Shown here: piece after piece, positions 49,039 through 56,747 of the stretch
Layout: each line of letters starts with the position of its first letter
Numbering within the stretch: position 1 is the first letter of the stretch
Assembly (NCBI GenBank): GCA_022750115.1
Contig: JAKIWI010000001.1
Span: forward strand, 147,490 to 211,489
Source of the DNA: Thermoplasmata archaeon
GTDB lineage: Archaea; Thermoplasmatota; Thermoplasmata; Lutacidiplasmatales; UBA184
Direction: 5' to 3'
DNA: 64,000 bases
The notes under the pieces: model-generated
Told to the model about the DNA's origin: nothing
Database searches by the model: none
The model's input: the letters and a program-made list of their open reading frames with translations, nothing else
Translations under genes and position numbers: made by a program

Positions 49039-50584
49039 CGGAGAGCGAGGCGGTCGACGACGCCGCGCCCGGGCAGAGTTCCACGACCGTGAGCGTCGCC
49101 ACCACGGACGCCTGCTGGGTGTTCTGGTAGAACACCGAGAACGCGGCCGAATCGCTCGCGTTCACCTGTGAGTACTCGGCGGGCGCGACCTCGAAGGACC
49201 CGTTGTGGCCGAACACCGTGACGTTGTGGTTGGGCAACGTCACCTGCCAAGTCGAGTTCGCCAAGAACGCCGCCAGCGCGGCGCCTTGCAAGGGTCCAGT
49301 GACCCCATTCACGGTCGTGGTCACGCTCTGGATGTCGCCGCGGAGGATGTAGCCGTGCGCCACGAGGTCGTGGTTCGCGACGGTGACGGTCGTGTTGTCC
49401 GCCATGCCGGCCATCGTCGGCGCGGCGAGCGTCGGACCTCCGGAGACCCCGAACGCCCCGGTGGGCGTCGCGATCGGGATCACGACGAACCCCGTCACGA
49501 GGACCGCGACCGCGAGCGCCCCGAGTACGTACCGCTTCCGGTCGAGGGGCGTGATGTCGTTGAGCGGGGGCGGATGGCGGAGCCCCAGCAGGACGATCAG
49601 GATCGCGAACAGGAGCCAGCCCGGGTAGAAGATCCCGAGGATCACCAGGAGTCCCACCGCCCCGTAGCTGACCCAGCGGGTCCGTTCGCCGAACAGGGCC
49701 CGGAACACGTGCCCCCCGTCCAACTGCCCGGCGGGAAGGAGGTTGATCGCGGTGACGAGAAGGCCCACCCACCCCGCCAGAGCGAGGGGGTGGAGGCTGA
49801 CGAAGCTCACCGGGACGAATTGCGTCAGGAAGAACCAGAAGACCGAGGTCCCGACGATGAGGTTCCCATAGCCGACCCCGAAGAACGTCGGGCCGCAGTT
49901 CGCGACGGAGAGCACCGGGGCGTGGGCGCTCAGGAACATGCCCGCGATCGTGACGGGCACGGCGACCGCGAACCCCGCGAGCGGTCCCGACGCCCCGATG
50001 TCGAGCAGCGCCTTCTTCGACGGGATCGGTTCGCGCAGACTGATGAACGCCCCGAAGGTCCCGAACAGGAGGAACGGCGGGGGGACTGGGATGAAGAACG
50101 GCAGCGACGCCTCCACGTGGTGGTGGCGGGCCATGACGAAGTGGGCGAGCTCGTGGACGCCGAGGGTCGCGAGCAGCGGGAACCCGAAGTAGAGCGCGCC
50201 GTAGCCGATCGCGCCGAGCGTCAGGGTCGCACCCCCGACGTAGGCGACCCAAAGGAACCCACCCGCCAGGACCGTCGTGAGGATCGTGACCGCCAGCAGG
50301 ACGACGTTCGCGACGGAGCTCCACGGTGCTCGCCGCGGCCGTCGGATCACCTCGATGACGTACTCGCCACCCTCGCGCCGGATCTGCGGGACGTAGAACC
50401 GGTCCCAGAACTCCCGACGGAGGCGGTCGAACTTGTCCTCGAGGGTCGCCGGGTCGACCTGGACCAGGAGGACGAGGGAAACCGCGGTGATGCGGGTCTC
50501 GTAGACCGGGAAGTAGAGCGCGACGGTCGCCCGGATCCGCTCGAGCTCCGTGCTCGCCGGCGCGGACGACCCGAGCGGACCCAT
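49025..50584 (-). CDS. Site-2-protease-like membrane metalloprotease (M50)
   Basis: A 519-residue intramembrane protease candidate. A cytoplasmic N-terminal domain (about 1-85) precedes seven or so hydrophobic helices; HELAH at 144-148 and the third-ligand motif LLPAGQLDGGH near 262-272 are both intact. After the last helix a roughly 140-residue C-terminal domain with N-glycosylation sequons faces outward. S2P-family proteins cleave membrane-bound regulators; the substrate here is unknown. ATG start, 7 bp after the DUF5611-like gene. Confidence 0.92.
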   Translation of the reverse strand: MGPLGSSAPASTELERIRATVALYFPVYETRITAVSLVLLVQVDPATLEDKFDRLRREFWDRFYVPQIRREGGEYVIEVIRRPRRAPWSSVANVVLLAVTILTTVLAGGFLWVAYVGGATLTLGAIGYGALYFGFPLLATLGVHELAHFVMARHHHVEASLPFFIPVPPPFLLFGTFGAFISLREPIPSKKALLDIGASGPLAGFAVAVPVTIAGMFLSAHAPVLSVANCGPTFFGVGYGNLIVGTSVFWFFLTQFVPVSFVSLHPLALAGWVGLLVTAINLLPAGQLDGGHVFRALFGERTRWVSYGAVGLLVILGIFYPGWLLFAILIVLLGLRHPPPLNDITPLDRKRYVLGALAVAVLVTGFVVIPIATPTGAFGVSGGPTLAAPTMAGMADNTTVTVANHDLVAHGYILRGDIQSVTTTVNGVTGPLQGAALAAFLANSTWQVTLPNHNVTVFGHNGSFEVAPAEYSQVNASDSAAFSVFYQNTQQASVVATLTVVELCPGAASSTASLSVMMQ

Positions 50585-50591
50585 CCGAGGG

Positions 50592-50903
50592 TCACTCCCC
50601 GGTCGACTTTCGGAGACGTTTCGCGCGTTCCTTCGAGTTGAAGCCGGTCGCGTCCTCGAGGAAGTCGTTGTAGCGACGGATCGTCTCGCGAGCGACCGCT
50701 TCGTCGACCTTCGGGTTCATCCGGAGCTCGATGCCGAGCTCCTTCCCTTCGACCCGCGCGCTCAGCCGCTCGATCGCGCCCCAGTGGGCGACGACGAACT
50801 CCCCCTCCTGAGCGACCCCGTCGAAATGTCGGCGGCAGATCTCCGAAAGGGGGGTCGGCTGGAGGTTCGCCCGGTGATTCGCGCGCACCGGATACTTCTG
50901 CAT
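50592..50903 (-). CDS. Small conserved archaeal protein (DUF5611-like)
   Basis: A 103-residue soluble protein resembling the archaeal DUF5611 family: YPVRANHRANLQP at the start, a central LGIELRMNPKVDEAVARETIRRYNDFLE segment and a GFNSKERAKRLRK end. The function of the family is not known to me. It starts a short operon with the S2P-like protease and has TTAAGATA 26.5 bp upstream. Confidence 0.8.
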   Translation of the reverse strand: MQKYPVRANHRANLQPTPLSEICRRHFDGVAQEGEFVVAHWGAIERLSARVEGKELGIELRMNPKVDEAVARETIRRYNDFLEDATGFNSKERAKRLRKSTGE

Positions 50904-50925
50904 CCGGCCGTCCGAGCGAGGGGCG

Positions 50926-50933
50926 TATCTTAA
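50926..50933 (-). promoter_or_regulatory. TATA-like element of the DUF5611-like gene
   Basis: Minus-strand TTAAGATA centred 26.5 bp before the ATG at 50903. Confidence 0.6.
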
Positions 50934-50970
50934 CGATTTGCGCCTTCGCGCGGGCCACCCACGGCCGTCG

Positions 50971-51192
50971 TCAGACGGACTCGATCTCGACGAGGACGCG
51001 GTAGCCCTTCAGAAGGTTGGTCATCTCGTCGGCCAGGTCGAGGATCTGATCGCGCGAGGGCGTCGCGCGCCAGTCGTAGACGAAGTCGTAGTTCCCCTGG
51101 GTCGGCACGAACCCAAACTCGCGCAGCCGGTCCGCCACTTCCGACGGCTTCGCCCCCTCGCTGTGGAAGGTGACGCGGAGGTACGTCTCCAT
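50971..51192 (-). CDS. Small YDFVYDW-motif protein (copy 2), unknown function
   Basis: A 73-residue paralogue of the protein at 9840-10067. Shared at equal positions: a hydrophobic first strand, SEGA..SEVA..L, GF, GNYDFVYDW (GGYDFVYDW in copy 1), PS, LDLAD, LLKG and a final strand ending in ES. Both have their own promoter and stand alone, pointing to two dedicated jobs or a heteromer. CGTTATCG 27.5 bp upstream supports the ATG at 51192. Confidence 0.85.
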   Translation of the reverse strand: METYLRVTFHSEGAKPSEVADRLREFGFVPTQGNYDFVYDWRATPSRDQILDLADEMTNLLKGYRVLVEIESV

Positions 51193-51212
51193 CGAGGGGG
51201 CACCGGGCGGTC

Positions 51213-52004
51213 CTACGATAACGTTTCGCGCGCGAGGGCTCGCCGACGGCGTGTCAGAGCGCCCCGCACGAACGCGCCGACGGCCCCCGGTCGGCGCCGC
51301 AGGACGGCCGACCGCACCATGCCCTCGGGTGTCGAGAGTTCCGCTTGCCATCGGTTCTCGCCTCGGGTGCGGAGCTCGAGGCGGTAATCCCAGCGGCGCG
51401 TGGGACGCGCGGAACTGAGGGGCCGAGCGGGAAGGAGACGAACGCTCCTCCCGGGGATCGACTCCTCGAACGCCCGCTTGACTTCGCTGGCGGCGGCGGG
51501 ACCACCGCCGACCACCTCCAAAACGCTCGCTCCGCGAACGCGACCGTTCTGGGTCAACTCGCCCACTCGGATCCGGCTCGAGGAAACGGGCCGAAGGTCG
51601 GGGGCGAGGGTCATTGGTACCGCGATGACCCGCGCCGCCGCCAGCCCCGTGCGACGTCGTCGGACGTTGACGGCCCGGGCCCCCGGCTCCGTCGCCGTCG
51701 AGACCACGATGGCGTCGACCCCGGGCTCGACCGAGCGTCCGAACGCGTCGTCCAGAGCTACGATCTCGAACGCTCGGCCCGGGTAGGCGGACCGGAGATA
51801 GCGGACGAGCGCGCGGCGGCGCCCGACGTACGAGCGGATCCGGTCCCCCCCCGGTTTCGGGTGGGCTGCCAGGTAGGCCGCCGACGTCAGGCCGATCCGG
51901 ACGGTGTCGGCGACGTCGAACGCCGCGGCCAGGAGCGCGCGGTGGCCGGCGTGCAGGCGGTCGAAGGTGCCCCCGAGAACGGCCACCGTCGGACGGCGCG
52001 CCAC
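51213..52004 (-). CDS. coaD: Phosphopantetheine adenylyltransferase with C-terminal extension
   Basis: A 263-residue protein. Residues 1-155 are the archaeal PPAT nucleotidyltransferase domain: VAVLGGTFDRLHAGH with the HxGH motif, KPGGDRIRSY and SSSRIRVGEL (ISSTxIR-like). It makes dephospho-CoA. Archaeal PPAT is usually about 150-170 residues; here about 100 more follow (VGGGPAAASEVKRAF onward), an Arg-rich alpha/beta region. Some archaea fuse PPAT to an NTP phosphatase (DUF84), and this tail could be a shortened relative, but the similarity is weak. Starts 10 bp after the zinc-ribbon gene. Confidence 0.88.
   Translation of the reverse strand: MARRPTVAVLGGTFDRLHAGHRALLAAAFDVADTVRIGLTSAAYLAAHPKPGGDRIRSYVGRRRALVRYLRSAYPGRAFEIVALDDAFGRSVEPGVDAIVVSTATEPGARAVNVRRRRTGLAAARVIAVPMTLAPDLRPVSSSRIRVGELTQNGRVRGASVLEVVGGGPAAASEVKRAFEESIPGRSVRLLPARPLSSARPTRRWDYRLELRTRGENRWQAELSTPEGMVRSAVLRRRPGAVGAFVRGALTRRRRALARETLS
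51216..51223 (-). promoter_or_regulatory. TATA-like element of the second YDFVYDW gene
   Basis: Minus-strand CGTTATCG centred 27.5 bp before the ATG at 51192; it lies over the end of the coaD gene. Confidence 0.5.
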
Positions 52005-52014
52005 CCGAGCGACC

Positions 52015-52209
52015 TCAGAGGTGGAAGATCTGGAGCGCGAACAGGAGGAGCAGGAAGGTGATCAGACCGTACATGACGTAGGTGTAATTCTGGCGCGTCC
52101 GCTTCCGAGTGTCGAACGTCGCTCGACACGCCTTGCTGCAGACGTCCCGGTCGAGCCCGCACGGCTTCCCGCAGACCTTGCAGTGACGGTGGTCGTCGAT
52201 GCCGTCCAC
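52015..52209 (-). CDS. Small zinc-ribbon membrane protein (DUF2116-like)
   Basis: A 64-residue protein: a treble-clef/zinc ribbon HCKVCGKPCGLDRDVCSKAC (cysteines about 10-30), a basic segment RKRTRQN and a C-terminal transmembrane helix. This matches the archaeal DUF2116 family of tail-anchored zinc-ribbon proteins, function unknown. GTG start with CCTAAATC 27 bp upstream. It is commonly seen beside coaD in archaea, as here. Confidence 0.88.
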   Translation of the reverse strand: MDGIDDHRHCKVCGKPCGLDRDVCSKACRATFDTRKRTRQNYTYVMYGLITFLLLLFALQIFHL

Positions 52210-52231
52210 GACCGGTGCACCCGCACCGGCC

Positions 52232-52239
52232 GATTTAGG
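52232..52239 (-). promoter_or_regulatory. TATA-like element of the zinc-ribbon/coaD operon
   Basis: Minus-strand CCTAAATC centred about 27 bp before the GTG at 52209. Confidence 0.55.
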
Positions 52240-52269
52240 GTTGGGGTGCCCGTAGGCCGAAGCGCCGGC

Positions 52270-53439
52270 CTACGCTCGGAACATCCGCCCGAGCGCCAGC
52301 TCGGAGGCGTCCGGAAGGGCGGCGCGGAACGCCGACGGGTGGGCCGTCGCGTGCGGGCGAGAGGTCTCGGGTCCCGCGGTGCGGTGGCCGATCGGGGCGA
52401 CCTCGCGGCCGATGCCGGCGATGTCCCGGGCGTCGAGCGAGAGCGGCGTCGCCTCGCGCCAGACCGACTCGAACCGAAGCGCGTTCTGGCGCACGAACTC
52501 CTCATCCTCGGACGCGACGAGCGGGCCGCCCCCGGGACGGGGGAACGACATGGCGCCAAAGCCGCGGACCGCGAACTTCCGGTCGATGACCCAGAGCCGG
52601 CCGAGCTGCGGCGTCCAGATCCGGATGTCGGGCCGGGTGCCCGTGTGACCGAGGGCCGGGAGCAGGCGGGCGAGGAACTCGAGGTCGGTCGTCCGGTAGT
52701 CCAACACGAGCTGGACCCGCACACCCCGCTCCGCAGCGCGCGCGACGGCGCGGGCCAGCTCGACCCGGGCGGTGTCGGGGAGCACCCCGGGGCGGGTGAG
52801 GGCGATGATCTCCTGCCGAGCGCCGGCGATCCGGTGCATCAGTTCGGCGGCGAACTCCTCGTCCTTCGGGATCAGGTGGGCCTTCGCGGTGGCGATCGGC
52901 CGCGGGATGGAGGCGCGCAGAGCGGGGTCGCCGTCGTCCCCGGTGCCGGGGCGTGGCGGGGACTCCGCAAGGTAGAGAGATCGAACGACACGGTGGAGGT
53001 CGACCTCGTCCCGCAGGAACACGGTGGCTCGGTCGAGCAGGCGGCCGACGTCCAGGGCGACGAAGCGGTGAGGTCGGCGACCGGTGGGCACCACGAGCCC
53101 GCGGGCCGCGAGGCGCGCGAGGATCCGGTAGCCGGTCGCGCGGTCGAGCTGGGAGGCCAGGATCGCGTGGCGGGCGGTGACGGGCCCGCTCCGAACGACC
53201 GCGCGGTACATCTGCGCCTCGTGGACCGTGAGCCCGAGGTGCGTGAGCCCCCGGGTCAGCTCGTCGGCGTTCTCCGATCCCTCGGACGACGCGTCCAACG
53301 AAGCGACGGGCGGGGAGGAGGGACGGTCCGGTCCGCCACCCGGAGCGGCCTCAGACGGGCGCGACGTCGCGCCGCCATATCCGGCGTTGTGACGCGCTTG
53401 ACTCATGGGTTTCTCGCCCGCCCAGGCCGTTCGAGACAT
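52270..53439 (-). CDS. TrmB-type regulator with PLD-like sensor domain
   Basis: A roughly 389-residue protein: a disordered Gly/Pro-rich start, a TrmB winged helix (about residues 65-130: LTHLGLTVHEAQMYRAVVRSG, ASQLDRATGYRILARLAARGLV), a short coil, and a C-terminal phospholipase-D-like alpha/beta domain (about 185-325) as in sugar-sensing TrmB regulators; the catalytic HKD motif is not present. It lies directly downstream of the vWA-GTPase operon but has its own strong TATA box. ATG 53439 fits a leader of about 25 bases with GGGGAGG; ATG 53406 is an alternative. It may regulate the operon. Confidence 0.85.
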   Translation of the reverse strand: MSRTAWAGEKPMSQARHNAGYGGATSRPSEAAPGGGPDRPSSPPVASLDASSEGSENADELTRGLTHLGLTVHEAQMYRAVVRSGPVTARHAILASQLDRATGYRILARLAARGLVVPTGRRPHRFVALDVGRLLDRATVFLRDEVDLHRVVRSLYLAESPPRPGTGDDGDPALRASIPRPIATAKAHLIPKDEEFAAELMHRIAGARQEIIALTRPGVLPDTARVELARAVARAAERGVRVQLVLDYRTTDLEFLARLLPALGHTGTRPDIRIWTPQLGRLWVIDRKFAVRGFGAMSFPRPGGGPLVASEDEEFVRQNALRFESVWREATPLSLDARDIAGIGREVAPIGHRTAGPETSRPHATAHPSAFRAALPDASELALGRMFRA

Positions 53440-53487
53440 TCCTACCGGTCTCCTCCCCGTTCCGGTGTGAGAATGGGTACGCATGCG

Positions 53488-53495
53488 TATTTATA
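53488..53495 (-). promoter_or_regulatory. TATA box of the TrmB-like regulator gene
   Basis: Consensus-quality TATAAATA on the minus strand in the 101 bp between the coiled-coil gene and the regulator gene. Predicted transcription start near 53465, leaving a leader of about 25 bases to ATG 53439. Confidence 0.75.
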
Positions 53496-53540
53496 CCTAC
53501 GCGAAGTTTTGCCCGATGTTGGGCCGCCGGACGAGATTGT

Positions 53541-56500
53541 TCAGCGCCGGCGCGTGGGGCGACGACGGTCCGCCGGCGGGTCGACGTCGTCGAGCGGGTC
53601 CGGTCCGAGCGACGGCGGCGGGCTCGACGCCGCGGCGAGGCCGCGACTCGCGGCGCGCCGGGGCGGCGGGTCCAACCCCGCGAACGGGTCCGGCTCGTTC
53701 GCACCCTCTGACCAGCTCGCGCCGCTGGTGGGCTCCGACTTCGACCGCTCGATCGCGCGACGGTCGTCGGTGAGCTGGCTCAGCTGACGGACGAGAGTGA
53801 GCCAGACGCGGCCCTGGTTCGCGATGGACGTTTCCATGCGGTCGCGAATCTCCGCGGTCTTCTCCGAGAGCTCGGCCTCGAGCCGTCGGACCTCGCGGTG
53901 GAGGTCGCGGCGCATCTGTTGCACCTCGGCGTCCGACGGGGGCGCGGCGGCGCCGGAGGTCTTCTGCATCTCGGCGATCTTCAACCAGGCCTTGCGGACG
54001 ACCGGAACGAGCCGGTCGGAGAGGACCTGGGTGCGGTGGTCGAGCTCGTCGAGCTCCCCTCGGATGCGCGTCTCGAGTTTCTCCAGAAGCGACTCGCGCT
54101 CCGCGAGCACTTGCTCGACCTGTTCGAGGCGACGGAGCCCGTCCTGCGGAACATCGGAGAGCTTCGCCTCGGCCTCGCCGACGCGGGCGTCGACCATCCG
54201 CTGCGTTTCGAGCCGGAACGCGTCGATGGTGCGCGCCATCCGCTCCCGGATGATCGGGTCGAGCTTCGCGGGGTCGCTCGCCCGCGAGAACGTCCCCTCG
54301 ACCTCGGCCTTGAGGCGGGCGAGGAGCTCGAGGTACTTCTCGCGCTCCCGGTCGAGGCCCTCCCGCAGACGCTCGTCGAAATGACCCTGCATGCGGACCT
54401 GGAGGTCCGCGATCGCCTGGAGGTTCGACGCCTGCACCTCGCTGGTGCGCGCGTCGAGCTTCCGCGAGAGGCTCGCCTCGGCGGCCCGGACCCGCTCGTC
54501 GACGGTGCCGCCGAGGCGGCCGAGCTGGTCGGTCGCGCCCTTCTGGAGGCGGTCGGAGAGCTCGCGCGTCCGGCCGTCTACGAGGATCGTGAGCTTCTGG
54601 TCCGAGTCCTTCTGGTCGCGGAGGCGCTTCGCCTCGATCTCGTCGAGGCGCTTTTGGATCGACTCGCGGAGCCGGCCTTCGAGCTCTTCGCGGACCGAGA
54701 TCTCCCGGTCCGCCGCTTCGCGGAGGTGGAGGTCGAGCTGCGCCGAGAGGTTGCCGCGGAGCTCCTCTTCCGCGGCCGCGATCCGCTGGCGGAGCTCGGC
54801 GTTCGTGCGGTCGGCTTCGTCGGCGACCTTCTGGCGGTGCGCTTCGACGACGCCGCGCTGGTCGTCGCGGAGCTTCGCGACCGCTTCGACGACGCGGGCG
54901 TCGAGCGACGACTCGAGGCGCTGGTCGATCTCCGGGCCGATGGCCGTGGCGACGGCCGCCTGGAGCCGGACCTCCCCCGCTTCGAGGCGGCGGTCGAGCT
55001 CGAGCCGGAACGTCTCGACCGAGGTCTGTTGAGCTGCTTGAGCTTCCGATAGACGCTTCTCCAGTCCGAGGCGAAAGGTGTCGTCCGATTCCCCCTTCCG
55101 GCCGGCCGCCTCCGACCAGTGCGTGGTCAGCCTCTGCTCGAGGTCGGCCGTCGCTCGACGGACCTCCTCGGCGATCTGGGCGCGCGATTGGCCCACGCGC
55201 TCCTGGATCATTCGTTCGATCTCGGGCGTCGTGGGTCCGGTGTTGATCACGACGGGGGGCGGGGGCGGAGGGGGCGCGGCGGGCGGGGGGCTCGCCGCGG
55301 GTGGCTCGGAAGTGGGAGGGGAACTGGTCGCGGACGGTGCTGCGCCCGGCGCGGCTCGGGCCGGGGGGCTCGCCGACGGTGGGGAGCGGCCGAGGCTCCC
55401 GGGCGTCGGGTAGGGAGGGGGCGCGGTGGCGCTGGGATGCAAGGTCGGGTCGTCGCTGACGGAGACCGGGACGAGCTCGCTCCGCTCGGTGGGTGGCGAT
55501 GGGGGTGGGTCGCCGGGCCGGTTGAGCCACGGCGGAAGCTGTCGACCCGGCGCGACGGGTTCGGCGGTCACCCCGACCGGGCCGACGACGGCGTCCTCGA
55601 CCGGGGCTTCGCCGACGGAGGACGGGGGACGCGCTTGCAGGTACTCCTGGGCCCGCTTCGCGGTCTCCGCGGTGACCGGGACATGTCGGCCACGGGCGCG
55701 TTGGAGGAGCAGCGCGGCGCTCTCCATCGCGGTGCCGATCCGCCAGATCTCCTTGCGGCGGTCCCGTCCGCCCTGGCGCTCGGGGTCGGCGAGATGGGCG
55801 CGCAGCCGCGCGCTCTCCGCGAGGTCGACCCGCTGGCGGATCGGGACGAGCTTCGCCTCCTGGCGGTCGCGGATGAACTGGACGATGAGCGGTGTGTTCT
55901 CCTTCGATTTGCTGGTGGCCGCCGGGATCCCGTCGGTGAGGTCGCGGACCGTCATCGACGCTCCCTCCCAGTTCTGGATCCGCTTCGCGTGCCGGTCGCC
56001 GGCGGCCTCGCCGCGAGCGACGCGCATCAGGGCGAGGGTGAGCGGGATCTGCTCGGTGAGCTCGTGGAGGTTCGTCTTCGGCTGGGGGAGGAAGTAGGGG
56101 AACGCGAGGACTGCGCCGAGCGCGGTGAGCGGGGCGGGGAGGACCCGGACGAGGTCGAGGATCGCCTGCATCGCCATCTCCCACTGGTCGGAGGCGACGA
56201 GGAGGACCGGGTCGGTCGAGCCGCGGTGGAACAGGAATCCCTCGGCGACGATGCCGTAGAGGGCCGGGTCGGGCGTCGGCGGGGGGCGGCTCCCTTCGCG
56301 CCGCGGCCCGCCCATCGAGGCGTGCCATCGCAGGACGGTCGCGCCGAACTCGCCGGTCGCGAGGAGCTGCTGGGTGTCGAGGACGAGGGTCTTCATGCCG
56401 AGGCGCGGGCGGTCCTCGGTGGAGAGGAACATCCGGCCGATGCACGTGTAGCGGCCGTTCGCGGCCGGGTAGAGGAACAGGTTCGGGTAGTAGGAGAGCG

Positions 56501-56747
56501 GCTGGGACGGGTCCGGGTCCCAGTAGTCGTGCGTGTCGGCGACGTTGACCGTCAGGTTGCCGACGATCCGGATCGTCTCGAGCGTCTCGCGATGGCCGGG
56601 GAACTCCTCGGGGACGGTCGTGTAGCCGGGGCTTTCGGCCTCGTTGTCGACCTGCCGGCACCAGACGACGCCGACCGGGGACGTCTGGCTCGCGGCGCGG
56701 CGCTCGGCGGCGTCGGCGGTCGTGCCGGACGCCGCCGGGGTAGCCAT
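53541..56747 (-). CDS. 1068-residue GTPase-associated coiled-coil protein
   Basis: Third gene of the vWA-GTPase operon; its ATG overlaps the GTPase stop by one base (TGATG). Residues about 1-395 form a globular domain opening VVWCRQVDNEAESPGYTTV and rich in aromatic strands; about 395-500 are Pro/Ser/Ala-rich; about 505-990 are an almost unbroken coiled coil with heptads such as ERLREGLDREREKYLELL; the last 75 residues are disordered and end in an Arg-rich tail. No membrane segment. The N-domain resembles, by eye, the N-domain of large proteins that accompany double-GTPases in bacterial conflict systems (GAP1-like), but I cannot confirm this. The long coil suggests a filament, tether or membrane-remodelling scaffold. 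Confidence 0.85.
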   Translation of the reverse strand: MATPAASGTTADAAERRAASQTSPVGVVWCRQVDNEAESPGYTTVPEEFPGHRETLETIRIVGNLTVNVADTHDYWDPDPSQPLSYYPNLFLYPAANGRYTCIGRMFLSTEDRPRLGMKTLVLDTQQLLATGEFGATVLRWHASMGGPRREGSRPPPTPDPALYGIVAEGFLFHRGSTDPVLLVASDQWEMAMQAILDLVRVLPAPLTALGAVLAFPYFLPQPKTNLHELTEQIPLTLALMRVARGEAAGDRHAKRIQNWEGASMTVRDLTDGIPAATSKSKENTPLIVQFIRDRQEAKLVPIRQRVDLAESARLRAHLADPERQGGRDRRKEIWRIGTAMESAALLLQRARGRHVPVTAETAKRAQEYLQARPPSSVGEAPVEDAVVGPVGVTAEPVAPGRQLPPWLNRPGDPPPSPPTERSELVPVSVSDDPTLHPSATAPPPYPTPGSLGRSPPSASPPARAAPGAAPSATSSPPTSEPPAASPPPAAPPPPPPPVVINTGPTTPEIERMIQERVGQSRAQIAEEVRRATADLEQRLTTHWSEAAGRKGESDDTFRLGLEKRLSEAQAAQQTSVETFRLELDRRLEAGEVRLQAAVATAIGPEIDQRLESSLDARVVEAVAKLRDDQRGVVEAHRQKVADEADRTNAELRQRIAAAEEELRGNLSAQLDLHLREAADREISVREELEGRLRESIQKRLDEIEAKRLRDQKDSDQKLTILVDGRTRELSDRLQKGATDQLGRLGGTVDERVRAAEASLSRKLDARTSEVQASNLQAIADLQVRMQGHFDERLREGLDREREKYLELLARLKAEVEGTFSRASDPAKLDPIIRERMARTIDAFRLETQRMVDARVGEAEAKLSDVPQDGLRRLEQVEQVLAERESLLEKLETRIRGELDELDHRTQVLSDRLVPVVRKAWLKIAEMQKTSGAAAPPSDAEVQQMRRDLHREVRRLEAELSEKTAEIRDRMETSIANQGRVWLTLVRQLSQLTDDRRAIERSKSEPTSGASWSEGANEPDPFAGLDPPPRRAASRGLAAASSPPPSLGPDPLDDVDPPADRRRPTRRR

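Noticed and set aside
55230-55560. Low-complexity GC-rich tract as a DNA repeat or CRISPR-like array.
   Set aside because: It codes the Pro/Ala/Ser-rich linker of the coiled-coil protein; there are no regular repeat-spacer units. No CRISPR array was seen anywhere.
53497-56661. Long alternative minus-strand frame over the coiled-coil gene.
   Set aside because: Arg/Pro-rich frame-shifted shadow; the chosen frame has overlapping start/stop coupling with the GTPase gene and a regular heptad pattern.
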